Assembly (NCBI GenBank): GCA_027577415.1
Contig: JANBQS010000058.1
Location: 1-43,359, forward strand
Direction: 5' to 3'
DNA: 43,359 nt
Origin: Coemansia sp. RSA 922
Lineage: Eukaryota; Kickxellomycota; Kickxellomycetes; Kickxellales; Kickxellaceae
The position numbers and the translations under genes are program-made. A model generated the notes under the pieces. That model had not been told where the DNA came from. It worked only from the letters and a program-made list of their open reading frames with translations, and made no database searches. Within the stretch, counting starts at the first letter, position 1. Each line of letters begins with the position of its first letter. Positions 8,722-18,429 of this stretch are shown piece after piece.

Positions 8722-9291
8722 TCAAAGCACTTTGGTCATGTCTGGAGAGGCCTGTGTGAAGCCGCTCACCACCTCTGCTGCCGTACGCGTTTTGGCTAGG
8801 CTTGCCATGGGCTGGACCCTTCCTGGTTTGTTGTTGTCCCAGAACTCCTCGTCGAATCCCTGTGACACGGCAATTGCTCTCGCCTTCTCCTTGTATGCCT
8901 CTGCCGTTTTCGCTGCTGCGGCGACTGCCAGGGCTTCTGCTTGGCCCGCTTCGACAAGCTTGGCTACTCCCTGGTCATACCTTTCATTGGACGCCTCGTC
9001 GGCCTCCTCCTTCGCTTTCTTGTGCGCGATCAGCTCTACCTTCCTGGCTTCCTTCAGTTCGCGAAGATCCTCAGCCCTCTTGTTCTGGTTCGCCTCGTAC
9101 TGTTCCTCAGCCAGGAGTAGGTCCTTCATGCTTTCCGCGCTATGCTGCTTTGTGTTTGTCAGCAACTTCTGCATGCAAAGGCTCAGCGTAAGTAGGGCTG
9201 TCGTACTCAGTGCCGGGCTGGCCTCCGCCAGCTCGTTCATTTCAGTGACCAGCCCTTCCATCCGAGCGATTGGGTCCTTGGTGGTAGTCAT
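8722..9291 (-). CDS. Hypothetical coiled-coil protein, 189 residues
   Basis: Begins MTTTKDPIARMEGLVTEMNE. The middle (about 65-140) is a continuous run of E/K/R/A/Q heptad-like sequence typical of a coiled coil or a long amphipathic helix. The tail contains a conserved-looking FDEEFWDNNKPGRV (about 146-159). No signal peptide or membrane helix, and no family recognised. The complementary strand is also open over most of this length, but its translation is S/A/L-rich and looks like a shadow, so the minus frame is preferred. A minus-strand TATA (GTGTATAAAAGCTT, 9407-9420) lies about 120 bp upstream, and the ATG has a purine-rich context. Confidence 0.65.
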   Translation of the reverse strand: MTTTKDPIARMEGLVTEMNELAEASPALSTTALLTLSLCMQKLLTNTKQHSAESMKDLLLAEEQYEANQNKRAEDLRELKEARKVELIAHKKAKEEADEASNERYDQGVAKLVEAGQAEALAVAAAAKTAEAYKEKARAIAVSQGFDEEFWDNNKPGRVQPMASLAKTRTAAEVVSGFTQASPDMTKVL

Positions 9292-9586
9292 GGACTCGAG
9301 TCGTTGCTTGTTGTCGATTTTTTTCCAGGTTTATTGTGCTTTTTGCCAGTTGATTCGATAGTCTGTCTGCTCTCGATTTGCTGAATTTCAATAAATGCCA
9401 AAAAAAAAGCTTTTATACACCCTGCAGGGTCGATATCGTGCCTCAAGTCTGTACTCCCAACCTTTTGACCAATTATGGTCTTGGATCCCGATCAGCGCAA
9501 TCAAGGTGAATGCTGCGCAAAAAAAGCTTTATGCTCTCTCTTCTTCTACTACTGTTTTATTTATTTATTTATTTTTTTCACTCTCA
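9292..9586. promoter_or_regulatory. Divergent promoter between the coiled-coil gene and FANCI, with a CArG box
   Basis: It contains the minus-strand TATA box GTGTATAAAAGCTT (9407-9420), the palindrome CCTGCAGG (9421-9428), and CCAATTATGG (9469-9478), a perfect CC(A/T)6GG CArG box of the type bound by MADS-box factors (Mcm1/SRF). A T-rich leader (TTTATTTATTTATTTTTTT) precedes the FANCI ATG. Confidence 0.5.
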
Positions 9587-12500
9587 ATGGCCGACGAGTC
9601 GAATTCACAAGTCGTTGACGCGTTGCTAACGCTGGGGCGAGAAAAGGCGTTTGCCGAAATTGGACAAATGCTGAGTGGACTCGGCGAAGGCGTGCTTTAC
9701 AGCCTGGTTGAAGAGGACTTGGGCACACTAGTTGCTGGCGACGTGTCATTGAGCCCCGTATTTCAGCTTACAAATCTAATATTCAAGGGCGGATGCGCGT
9801 TGGTCGAAAAGGGCACGACACAGGCTGGTGAAGGTATCCTCGGAACAGTGACTAGCGCGTGCGTGAGCCAGATCTGCGAGGACGACCCAAGGGACGAGAG
9901 AGACAGTGGGAAAAAGTGGAGTACGATCAGCGATAAGCTCCTTGAGGTTCTGCCACAGCTTAGCTCTCGGTCGATTATTGACGTTGCGTTTCGGATCCTC
10001 GCTGAGTTAAAGGCGTGTGGGTCGATTCCAAGCGCCTTGCATAGCTTTTTGCCTATGCTGTTGGACACTTTGGGCACTATTGGGCCGGTGGAGATTGTGA
10101 CCAAGGGCGAGGGGTTTGGCGCATCGACTGCAGCTGCTGGCGACTCTTCTACTACCATCACGCGTACTGGCCTGGCGCTAAAGTCATACTGGGTCGAGTC
10201 AGCATGCTCCTATCGGTGGGACCCAAAGTCGTCAGTGGCTGTCTGCGCGCTACTGCGCGAGATCGTGCTGAGCGAGCGGCTGATCGAAGTAGTGGCATAT
10301 CGGATGCTGCGACAGCTGAAGCTGGCTGAGCTTAATGAGCTTCCAGCGATGGTCTACCAGCTGCTATTGTTTGCGCGCAATGGGTTTAAGCGCGAGATCA
10401 TTGGCGGCATTCTGAGCTTCTTTGACACGGCGGAGAACGACAGCTCTAAGGACGGTGGCGATGCCGCTCAGTCGCAGAAGAGGTGGCGCGAGCTGGGCGA
10501 CATCGAGGGCACAGTGATGCTGCACATTATCTACAATATTAAGCAGGACTTTGAGCTGGGCGATGCGCTGATTGCCCATGCCAAGGAGCAGGGTGACGTG
10601 GCGCTAGCAGCAGCTGGCGGAGCTCCGTCTACTTTTTCGTTTGCCTGTCTGCTGGCCCTGGCGCGTATCCACCGCTTCGAGGATGCAGTGATATCGTTTT
10701 TGCGAACGACCATAGTCAAGAGCATCCACGACGCAATGGCTCTGGCGTCGACTGGCTGGATAAGGCCCCTCTTGCCGCCCATTCGGCTCTCGGCGCAGCA
10801 GCAGCTGCTGAGTGCCGTGGTGGCGCGCTCGTCGTATGGCTGGGACCAGGTCACGCAGTCGCTGATCCAGCTGTGCCTGAGCGTGATGGATCTCACTGGA
10901 TCATCTGCCGCAGCCCGCCGCAGTGCTTACAGCGCCCAGGCGTGTGCTGAGGCGCGGCGAATCAGCACGCAGGCGCTGAGGCTGGCGTTTGGCGGGCACG
11001 ATTTTGTTCGAGCCGAGGTGGTCGACCAGATCCTGAGCCGAGTGATGTTCCAATCCGACTCGCACATGCACTTTCTCGCGCTGCTGGGCGACTTGGTAGC
11101 GGACGACTCGGATGTGCTGCGCGTCTTTGTGCCCAAGTTTGTCGACGTATTCGACTCGATATCCGTTATATCTCCCGCGGCCCTTGAGAAGCTGCTGGTG
11201 GCCATTTCGCCGATAGTCCTGGACGACGCGCCATTCCGGTCCTCGCTGATTCTCGTCTTGCGAAAGATTCTGTTTGCCCACAGCTTTGACGACCGACGCA
11301 CTGCGCTGAGTGGCCTGTTTGTGCTGACGTCGAGCTTTGCTTCAGCGCTCGACGAGTGCCAGGGTCGATTGGGCGCTGCGGCGCTGGCTGCGGCTGGCGC
11401 TGGCGAGGTGCGCCATTTGCAGCGCCGCGTCGACGTATTAGTATCCGCCCTGCTTGAGGTTTTGGGTCTCCTGCGCCGGTGCCTGACGCAGCAGCCTGAA
11501 GTCAGAGCGGCGTCGTATGAGCGGCTGGGTCTTTTGCTCGACATGCCGTGTGTCCGCAGCAGCTCCCTGCTGCTGAGCGCGCTGCACGACATATTCCGAG
11601 TGGAGTTTGCAAAGTACTACCGCGCCCCCAGTCAGAGCCAAGGCTGCTCGCCAATCAACATCCAGCTGTGCTTGCACCCAGTGACCAGCAAGGTGGTTAT
11701 GCCCATCGCCAGCTTCCTCCACTGCTATGGCAAGCTGGTCGTGGCTTCTCGCACTCCGGGCTTTGGTACGAGTAGCTCTTCTTCTTCTTCGGGGCTTTCG
11801 GCTGCGGCGGTGGCAGCAAAGGCGTGGAGGGACTTGTGTTTGCGGTTTTCAAAGGCGCAGATTGAGGACTTTGAGCTGGATCCGACTGGTGACTATTCGC
11901 TCGATAGCCAGTTTGGTCTGCGCAATTTCAGCACTGCTCACTTGGTCGTCGGCTGTCTGGACGCGTGTATTGGCTACGCCCTGGCTCACATTATCCATGT
12001 CGCCCCCGCCACTGCCATCGTTGACGAGGATTCAGATGGAGCCAGCAGCGGCAACTTGGCTGATCCGACAATCGTTGTTGAATTGTTTACAAAGTTCAAT
12101 CGATTTGGCGACATACTCAGTTCGCGGTGTATAGACGAGCGCAAGAAGAAGATCATCCCCTCGATTAGCGACCTGTCTTTGCTGTCGCTTGACTCGGTAG
12201 TCAGTGTGTTGCGGTTGGTGCTTCCTGATAAGCAGCGTGTCGATAATGGCTCTCACCCGCTCAACCTTGATCCAGTCACTGACCACAACTGGTTTGTCTC
12301 GCGCATTGCCAAGGCCGGCCTGTGGTCAGCGAACCAGCTCCTTATCAAGCACTTGTTGGAAGTCGCCCTGGCCAGGATTCAGCGCCGACCCGTAGCTGGT
12401 AACTTTACGAGCGCCAACAACAATTCTACGGTGTTGCCGCCAGCACCAGCTGCTCGAGCCCTGCTAGAGATGGCCTATGTCGTGTTCAGTGGCGTGCTAG

Positions 12501-14167
12501 TGTACTTTGGCGATAGCAGCGACCAGGCGGCTGATACGGAGCAAAGCCAGCGCCCTCTGCCAGTATACTTGCGTGCCAAGGCAGCGCGTGGTCGTGGAGT
12601 TGTACATATAAGCGCCGAGATATTGCTTGCCTGCATGACTCTTCTGACCACCTCTAACTCACTTGACCATCTGGCGGTGGCTATCGTACGGCCTGCTCAT
12701 GAGCACTTTACTGACGGCTTGGCTTTGCCGTCTAATGTCGCTGTGGAGTGTGTTGCTGCGCTTCTCACCAGTCTACGCCGCGCAGTGACGACATTGTTGC
12801 GACAAAAACCCATGGCAGTCAAAGATGCCTCTATTGTGCTCTCGTCAGTTCAGATCTTGACTACCCGGCTAAGCGAGCTTGCATTTAGCGGCATCCGAAG
12901 GGAGGACCAAGTACTGGCGTACCACTGCCTACATCAGACGGCAAAGTGGACGGTGGAGCTAGTACAGAGCGAGATGCCTAACGACTTGGGTCTAATGAAA
13001 AGCCTCGTTATACAACTAACCAGCTGTCAGGCGTTCTTACAGCCCGAGTCAGTCGTCATTGGTACTACTGCAGTAGCTGTGGGTCCTCGCTCGGATGAAG
13101 TGGAGCTAGAGCCTGTTGACCAATTAACAGCGCGTATGTGTGCGGCGTCGCGGCTGCATATCCGCGACCCAGACAACTTTGACGACGAGGATGAAGATGT
13201 TGACGAGCAAGAGTTGGAAAAATTCACAGTTCGCTCTATTCCCGCGCTTGCCTCGCTTATCATGTCATGGTTTAAGGCTGAGCTACATCGCGTCGACTGG
13301 GCTATCGGACAGTTGCGGAGGAGTGTAAATATGGAGGTGAACCAGCGATCCGGTACAGATGACGGTGGCGACGTTGACTTGCCTCTGAGCATAGGCGTGG
13401 AGCGTCGGATCTGCTGGCGCATGTGCGCGTTGTCACATGTCCTAGAGCGGCTACTCAGTGGGTCGTTGCCCAAGGCTATGTACGATCTGGTTATTCGCGC
13501 CTTCCAGGACTTGCATCGAACTTGGGCGCTCCTGACGCGAGCTAAAATGGCCTCTGCGCAGCTGCCTATCACTGAATCGTACATTGACGCGTTATTGTTG
13601 ATCTGCTCGGACCTCAATACTCATGCGTACGCCCTTATTACGAACAAGTACAGCAATATGATAGGAGCCGAGGATGCTACGGAACAACCACTGTCGGGGG
13701 GAATCAAGAAACTGGCCGATGGCAAGGACGAAAAGTCAAAAAAGGTGGTTAAGCCTAAACCCAAATCAAAAGTCATGCGGGATTCGTCGTTGGTTTCGTC
13801 GCTAGTGTATCAGATGGAGTTGTCTGAAAAGTATGTCATTCAGTTGAGTACTAAATTCAAAACTCCGTTGGCGCATTATCTGAAGCGAAGCACTGTCCGC
13901 GATTTTAGGATTAAAAAGTCGGATATTCCTGAAGCCATGGCCATCACCAGCGACGATGAAGGCATTCATATGCATGATAGCGTCAGTCCGGTTCAACAAC
14001 TGCAATATCCTCAGTTGGTTGAAGATGACGAAGATGAAGAGGAGGAGGAAGATGTCGCAGTTAGTGGTGCAGAGTCTGACACGGAAGAGTTGGTAGCGGA
14101 TCAGACGGGTTATAGCTCTGCTGAAGATACTGCTGATGTCAGAGGCAAGCGAGCACGACTAGAATAG
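9587..14167 (+). CDS. FANCI: Fanconi anemia group I protein (FANCI)
   Basis: 1,526 residues from the ATG at 9587 (MADESNSQ); an upstream in-frame ATG at 9395 overlaps the TATA element of the divergent gene and encodes a non-protein-like leader. The all-helical solenoid matches human FANCI at many points: ELPAMVYQLLLFARNG, EGTVMLHIIYNIKQDFELG, LLALARIHRFEDAVISFL, SSYGWDQVTQSLIQL, AEVVDQILSRVMFQ and LILVLRKILFAHSFDDRR. FANCI pairs with FANCD2 as the ID2 clamp on DNA in interstrand-crosslink repair. The position aligning with the human ubiquitin-acceptor lysine (K523, in FKIHEMIR) appears to be G469 (FGGHDFVR). A serine run follows near 725-735, and the C-terminus is acidic and then basic (GKRARLE), plausibly a nuclear signal. 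It is intronless over 4.6 kb and convergent with chitin synthase. Confidence 0.92.
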   Translation: MADESNSQVVDALLTLGREKAFAEIGQMLSGLGEGVLYSLVEEDLGTLVAGDVSLSPVFQLTNLIFKGGCALVEKGTTQAGEGILGTVTSACVSQICEDDPRDERDSGKKWSTISDKLLEVLPQLSSRSIIDVAFRILAELKACGSIPSALHSFLPMLLDTLGTIGPVEIVTKGEGFGASTAAAGDSSTTITRTGLALKSYWVESACSYRWDPKSSVAVCALLREIVLSERLIEVVAYRMLRQLKLAELNELPAMVYQLLLFARNGFKREIIGGILSFFDTAENDSSKDGGDAAQSQKRWRELGDIEGTVMLHIIYNIKQDFELGDALIAHAKEQGDVALAAAGGAPSTFSFACLLALARIHRFEDAVISFLRTTIVKSIHDAMALASTGWIRPLLPPIRLSAQQQLLSAVVARSSYGWDQVTQSLIQLCLSVMDLTGSSAAARRSAYSAQACAEARRISTQALRLAFGGHDFVRAEVVDQILSRVMFQSDSHMHFLALLGDLVADDSDVLRVFVPKFVDVFDSISVISPAALEKLLVAISPIVLDDAPFRSSLILVLRKILFAHSFDDRRTALSGLFVLTSSFASALDECQGRLGAAALAAAGAGEVRHLQRRVDVLVSALLEVLGLLRRCLTQQPEVRAASYERLGLLLDMPCVRSSSLLLSALHDIFRVEFAKYYRAPSQSQGCSPINIQLCLHPVTSKVVMPIASFLHCYGKLVVASRTPGFGTSSSSSSSGLSAAAVAAKAWRDLCLRFSKAQIEDFELDPTGDYSLDSQFGLRNFSTAHLVVGCLDACIGYALAHIIHVAPATAIVDEDSDGASSGNLADPTIVVELFTKFNRFGDILSSRCIDERKKKIIPSISDLSLLSLDSVVSVLRLVLPDKQRVDNGSHPLNLDPVTDHNWFVSRIAKAGLWSANQLLIKHLLEVALARIQRRPVAGNFTSANNNSTVLPPAPAARALLEMAYVVFSGVLVYFGDSSDQAADTEQSQRPLPVYLRAKAARGRGVVHISAEILLACMTLLTTSNSLDHLAVAIVRPAHEHFTDGLALPSNVAVECVAALLTSLRRAVTTLLRQKPMAVKDASIVLSSVQILTTRLSELAFSGIRREDQVLAYHCLHQTAKWTVELVQSEMPNDLGLMKSLVIQLTSCQAFLQPESVVIGTTAVAVGPRSDEVELEPVDQLTARMCAASRLHIRDPDNFDDEDEDVDEQELEKFTVRSIPALASLIMSWFKAELHRVDWAIGQLRRSVNMEVNQRSGTDDGGDVDLPLSIGVERRICWRMCALSHVLERLLSGSLPKAMYDLVIRAFQDLHRTWALLTRAKMASAQLPITESYIDALLLICSDLNTHAYALITNKYSNMIGAEDATEQPLSGGIKKLADGKDEKSKKVVKPKPKSKVMRDSSLVSSLVYQMELSEKYVIQLSTKFKTPLAHYLKRSTVRDFRIKKSDIPEAMAITSDDEGIHMHDSVSPVQQLQYPQLVEDDEDEEEEEDVAVSGAESDTEELVADQTGYSSAEDTADVRGKRARLE

Positions 14168-14220
14168 TAATTTTCAGGCTATTGTATTGAAAGTGTAAGG
14201 AAAGAAAAAAAAAAGCACAT

Positions 14221-17200
14221 TTAGGCATTGGGGTTATTGTTGCCAATAAGCATTTCATCGATAATCCGGCTGATAAAGTCCTTTTTCGGAGTCAAATCGA
14301 CGCCAAACTGAGATGTAAGCTGATGACGAATGACCTTTTTAGTCATTGTAGTCAGATCGGCGTTGAACAAAATACGGCTAATAGCGTCGACAATCTCGTT
14401 ATCCGTTGGCATAGATGCCACCGCAGCTGGCGAGGACTGACCACTAGCGATAAAATCGTGCTGGGGACCGGTGGTACTGTACATGGACGGAATAAACGAG
14501 TTCTGTCGCATCATATCGCCACCAGGCGAATTGCTATACACCGACATTGTAGTAGGAGGCATCCAGCCCTCCTGCGCGCCAGCAAAGTATCCACCTTGTT
14601 GTTGTTGTCCCATTGTTCCCATGTGTGGCGACGGCTGGTTGTACATGGCAGTGGAGAGACGCGGGTCATTGGAGATCGTAGACATACGCATCGATCCGGC
14701 TTGAGGCAAGGCAGGAGGTGGCATATTATCATACATACTGTATGTACCCGAGGGAGTCATAGCGGCGATGGCCATAGCGTGTTGTTGCTGCTGGAGTGCC
14801 AATGCCTGTGGATTAGACATGGCAACCGATAAACGCGGATCGTATACTGCACCAGGTGTCATTGGAGGAGGCATACCGTAGATACTCTGCGTACTCGAAG
14901 GCATCGCCATCATCTGCTGCTGCTGAGTGTTAAAGGCCATAGCACTGCCAACGCGACTCATGTGGGCGCCAGACTGACTGCTATACATGGACAATCGGTC
15001 GTCTTCCTTTGTCGATCCTGCGTTAGGGTTCATATTGGGAGGCGGGGCGTTGAGGACACCGGCGACGGCCAGCTCCTTCTCGTACTCCATCCAACGACGC
15101 TGTGGAATAGACGCGGGGTCAAAGGGCTTATCGTCTGATACAATAATCTTGCGCTTACCATCATCCACAACTACACGAGTATTACCCCAAGAGAAATCGT
15201 CCATATGCCAGAACGAGTAAATAGGCAAAACAAACGACCAAAGGGGATAGGCCAATAGGTAGATAATCATCCAGCCTATATGCTGCCACTCGCGACGTAG
15301 CAAAAAGATAATCGCTTGTAGACCGTAAATAGCTCCAATAAGGATAAGTGAAATATAACCGACGTCGGCGATCCCTGTGACTGCGATATAGATCAGATAT
15401 CCAAAGTAAATCAACGTCGTCGGCATAGTCACGGTACCAAATAGATCGAGGAATACGACGAAGCGCATCGAGAAGAAGCAGAATCCGCACATATTGGGAA
15501 GGAACATTAGTTCTGCCAAATTGTGGATAGTCGAGTTAATCCAGCGACGACGCTGCGACATGAGCACGGACCATTTCTCGGGAGCGATTGTCTTGCACTT
15601 GGCGTCCTGGATAAACTTGAGCTTGTACTGCGGGAAGTGCTTCATCATCAGTGTCGTCAGGTAGCGATCCTCGCCCAGCGACAAGAGATTCTTCTTGTGC
15701 AGTGTGTCGACATGCAGCTCCGAGTACGCCTCTAACACGGGTTTAGCCAACAGCAAGGGTTTGCCGTCGACGGTGCGTAGTCGGTACATACAGAAACAAC
15801 CGGGCAGGCAGGTAACGGATCCAAACAACGACTCGAATGCCTTGGCCATATGATGCGAGATGAAATACTCGTACACCTGCATCATCGTCGTCCAGCTCTG
15901 ACTCTCATTACCCAGCATCGTTTCTCCACAGATACCGGCGATACGACGGTCGCCAGTACACGCAGCGACCAAACGAGAAAGTGAGTCTGGCATGACTTCG
16001 GTATCAGCATCGACCTGTAGCAAGTACTCGTAGTTACGCGGAGGCACGCCAATGATGTGACGCATCTGGTGGTAAATCTCGAGCTCCAGGGGCGTCATTG
16101 GCAAGTTGAAGTGCACCTTGTTGAAGAACGACATTAGTAGGATCTGCGAGTCGCGCTTGCCTCGGTTACCCGACCGGTTAGACTCCTCGGGCGTACCGAC
16201 CTTGGCGACAACCATGAACGGCGTGACGCGGCCTTCGACCTCGTATAGACCAGAATACACTTTACCGATATTGTGACGACGCGAACCCTCAGCAATAGCC
16301 AAATAGTCGCGAGCGGGCGGGTCGTAGGCAGGGTCAACACCCAGGATATCAAGGACAATGCGTGGCGTCGACTTGTCGTTACCCGAACCAACGATATTGC
16401 CATCGCAGATAACGAATATCAACTTATGCTTATCGTCGTACTCGAGCGCACCCAACGAATCCAAAGTCTTGCGGATACTCTCCTCGTCTTCCGTGTAGCA
16501 GGGGACCTGGCAAATGACAAACTTCTCCGGCGGCGTAGGAATAGGCCGCTTGGAAAACTGCAGCGCTGTCATGAATTTAACCAAAACCACCAACATCAGC
16601 ACGCAGGCAAATGCGACAAGCATGTAGTTTGTAAACAAACAGCGTACGCTCTGACGCTCGTCGACCTCGCCAACGTAGAACAGACTCTTGATACAGTCAT
16701 AGTTAATGTCGCGAGTACCCGAGTCCCAGGTAATACCGTTCCAGTCGTTGGTAATATCGGCCGAACCGTAGCCGTCTTGCTCAATGATGGAGAGGAGCTT
16801 GCTATCGAGGATGTTGTACTTTTTGTTCGTGTTGCCGGCATAATTGATAGCGTCGACATACGGCTGAAAGTTGTAAACCTCTTTGCCGATAACGCGCCAG
16901 GCCTTTGACTGATCCTTGTACATACTGTTAATCCAGTCGTACTTCCACACTACGCCGCCCTTTTTGAACTTTTTCATCGTCGGAACAAACGTGTCAAAGT
17001 AAAAGCGATAGTTGCTGAGAAGCTTGGAATTGGGGTCATTCTTCTTTGTGTGCCTGAACAGGGTCTGGGTCTCTGGGTCGATACTCGAATCGGTGCCTGT
17101 TACGGGGAATACGATCTGGTAAAACGGGTCAGCCTTTTCGGATACTAGCTTGGGACACGCCGCACGAGCCATAATAGGGAACGAGGCGTTGACGTCCAGC

Positions 17201-17889
17201 CCAGCAAAGGTCGCCAGCTGGTCGGGACGGGCAGGATATGCGGCGTCGCCATGACCGTTCTGTTTAACGTAGTCGGTGATATCGTAAACACTACCACGCA
17301 GGGCCATATATGACTTTGCGCGAGTATTAATGTTGTTGACATCATTCATCGTCCAAACGTACTGACGCGGACACAGAATAAGACCCAGGCCGATAATGAT
17401 GAACAAAAGGAGGAACCACAAAAATACGATAATAACGCAAATTGCCACCTTTTCACGCCACGCCATACGCACATCAGGCCGCTTCATACGACCCACCATA
17501 GCGAGTAAAGGTGAGGGTAGCCAGAAAGTCGCTGCCCAAGTGAATCCAACCCATGCGCGTCTAGTCTTTGTCGTCTCTAGGTCCTCGATATGCTCGTGGT
17601 TGCCCTTTTCGACGTTACCGTCGCCGCCAGTACCGCCTCCTGTAGTGACGGCTTGAGCTGGGACTGGTGTCAGTGACTTGGTTTCCTTGAACCCGCCCAA
17701 TACAGTGGCTACCCGCGTGGGCTGCGGCGGCTGTGCGCCGGCTGCGGTGGCGTTAGCGACATTGTAGGGGTCTTCAAACCCGACTCCTCTACCAAATGCC
17801 GCGTCTGGCGATAGCGGACTGGTGCTGTTCATGTTACTGCCAGCTGCAGAGTCCAACTGTAGATACTGCGACTTGCGGTTTGCGCTCAT
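14221..17889 (-). CDS. Chitin synthase, division 2 (class IV/V/VII-like), with DEK_C domain and no myosin motor
   Basis: 1,222 residues. Order: cytosolic N-terminus; membrane segments near 113-133 and 146-172; cytochrome-b5-like region about 195-260 (GSVYDITDYV); membrane segment 418-440; processive GT2 catalytic domain about 455-790; four or more C-terminal membrane helices (805-895); a Q/M/P-rich linker; and a DEK_C domain at 1162-1216. Catalytic signatures: DGN near 496, QVDADTEV (625-632), GEDRYLTTL (739-747), QRRRWINST (779-787) and SFWHMDDFSWGNTR (892-905). It adds GlcNAc from UDP-GlcNAc to growing chitin at the plasma membrane. A DEK_C tail normally goes with an N-terminal myosin motor (classes V/VII), which is absent. 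The 51-nt gap to the FANCI stop means overlapping 3' UTRs. Confidence 0.95.
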   Translation of the reverse strand: MSANRKSQYLQLDSAAGSNMNSTSPLSPDAAFGRGVGFEDPYNVANATAAGAQPPQPTRVATVLGGFKETKSLTPVPAQAVTTGGGTGGDGNVEKGNHEHIEDLETTKTRRAWVGFTWAATFWLPSPLLAMVGRMKRPDVRMAWREKVAICVIIVFLWFLLLFIIIGLGLILCPRQYVWTMNDVNNINTRAKSYMALRGSVYDITDYVKQNGHGDAAYPARPDQLATFAGLDVNASFPIMARAACPKLVSEKADPFYQIVFPVTGTDSSIDPETQTLFRHTKKNDPNSKLLSNYRFYFDTFVPTMKKFKKGGVVWKYDWINSMYKDQSKAWRVIGKEVYNFQPYVDAINYAGNTNKKYNILDSKLLSIIEQDGYGSADITNDWNGITWDSGTRDINYDCIKSLFYVGEVDERQSVRCLFTNYMLVAFACVLMLVVLVKFMTALQFSKRPIPTPPEKFVICQVPCYTEDEESIRKTLDSLGALEYDDKHKLIFVICDGNIVGSGNDKSTPRIVLDILGVDPAYDPPARDYLAIAEGSRRHNIGKVYSGLYEVEGRVTPFMVVAKVGTPEESNRSGNRGKRDSQILLMSFFNKVHFNLPMTPLELEIYHQMRHIIGVPPRNYEYLLQVDADTEVMPDSLSRLVAACTGDRRIAGICGETMLGNESQSWTTMMQVYEYFISHHMAKAFESLFGSVTCLPGCFCMYRLRTVDGKPLLLAKPVLEAYSELHVDTLHKKNLLSLGEDRYLTTLMMKHFPQYKLKFIQDAKCKTIAPEKWSVLMSQRRRWINSTIHNLAELMFLPNMCGFCFFSMRFVVFLDLFGTVTMPTTLIYFGYLIYIAVTGIADVGYISLILIGAIYGLQAIIFLLRREWQHIGWMIIYLLAYPLWSFVLPIYSFWHMDDFSWGNTRVVVDDGKRKIIVSDDKPFDPASIPQRRWMEYEKELAVAGVLNAPPPNMNPNAGSTKEDDRLSMYSSQSGAHMSRVGSAMAFNTQQQQMMAMPSSTQSIYGMPPPMTPGAVYDPRLSVAMSNPQALALQQQQHAMAIAAMTPSGTYSMYDNMPPPALPQAGSMRMSTISNDPRLSTAMYNQPSPHMGTMGQQQQGGYFAGAQEGWMPPTTMSVYSNSPGGDMMRQNSFIPSMYSTTGPQHDFIASGQSSPAAVASMPTDNEIVDAISRILFNADLTTMTKKVIRHQLTSQFGVDLTPKKDFISRIIDEMLIGNNNPNA

Positions 17890-18429
17890 CTCTTTTGTTT
17901 GTTGCTTTTTTCTCCCCTATACACACACGCACTAAATAAACAAAAAGGAATAATGTTAGTAAGAAAAAAAAAATCTCGATTATTTGTCATCTCTTTTTTC
18001 TTTTTTATAGCCCTTACCTCTTGTAAGTATCTAGAGCCTAAACAACAACAGGTGACGTATAAGAGTAGGATGAGCGGTAATAGAAAGCAAGAAAATAAGA
18101 AAACACTGAAAAGAGAAAAGAAGAGAAAGAAAAATCACTGTGCTCTCTTTTTTTTCATCCCTCTCTGTCACATCTATCCTGTGCGTGCTTGCACAGCCCA
18201 TCGTCACTCTAGAGACAAAAATAGAAGCTGCAGATCCCCCAAATTTTTTTCACTATCACGAAAAAAAGAAAAGGATTTTACCTCGGTCTTTCTTGTACAC
18301 TCACCCCCCGCAAAACCTCAAGAGAGAGAAATAAGGAACAATAGTTGTATCGTGAACAATGAAGCTTTAATTAGCACAGAGCTAAAATTGGAGTGGGGAG
18401 GGGGAGACCCATGTATATATTTAAATATA
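17890..18429. other. Chitin synthase upstream region and RPC4 3' flank
   Basis: 540 bp of purine-rich/A-rich DNA (GAAAAGAGAAAAGAAGAGAAAG and similar near 18105-18130) upstream of the chitin synthase ATG. Open frames here are low-complexity K/R/S runs and not gene-like. No TATA core of the accessory type is seen. Confidence 0.4.

Noticed and set aside
8732..9361. 209-codon open frame on the + strand opposite the coiled-coil gene
   Set aside because: Translation is S/A/L/F-rich with no domain-like pattern, it overlaps fully with a better coding frame, and it runs into the divergent promoter.
9395..9586. 64-codon N-terminal extension of FANCI from an upstream ATG
   Set aside because: It overlaps the TATA box of the divergent gene and translates a T-rich leader into F/L/S-rich sequence. 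The FANCI-like protein begins at 9587.
18140..18334. Possible tRNA or small RNA in the chitin synthase upstream region
   Set aside because: No cloverleaf, A-box or B-box was found on either strand by eye.
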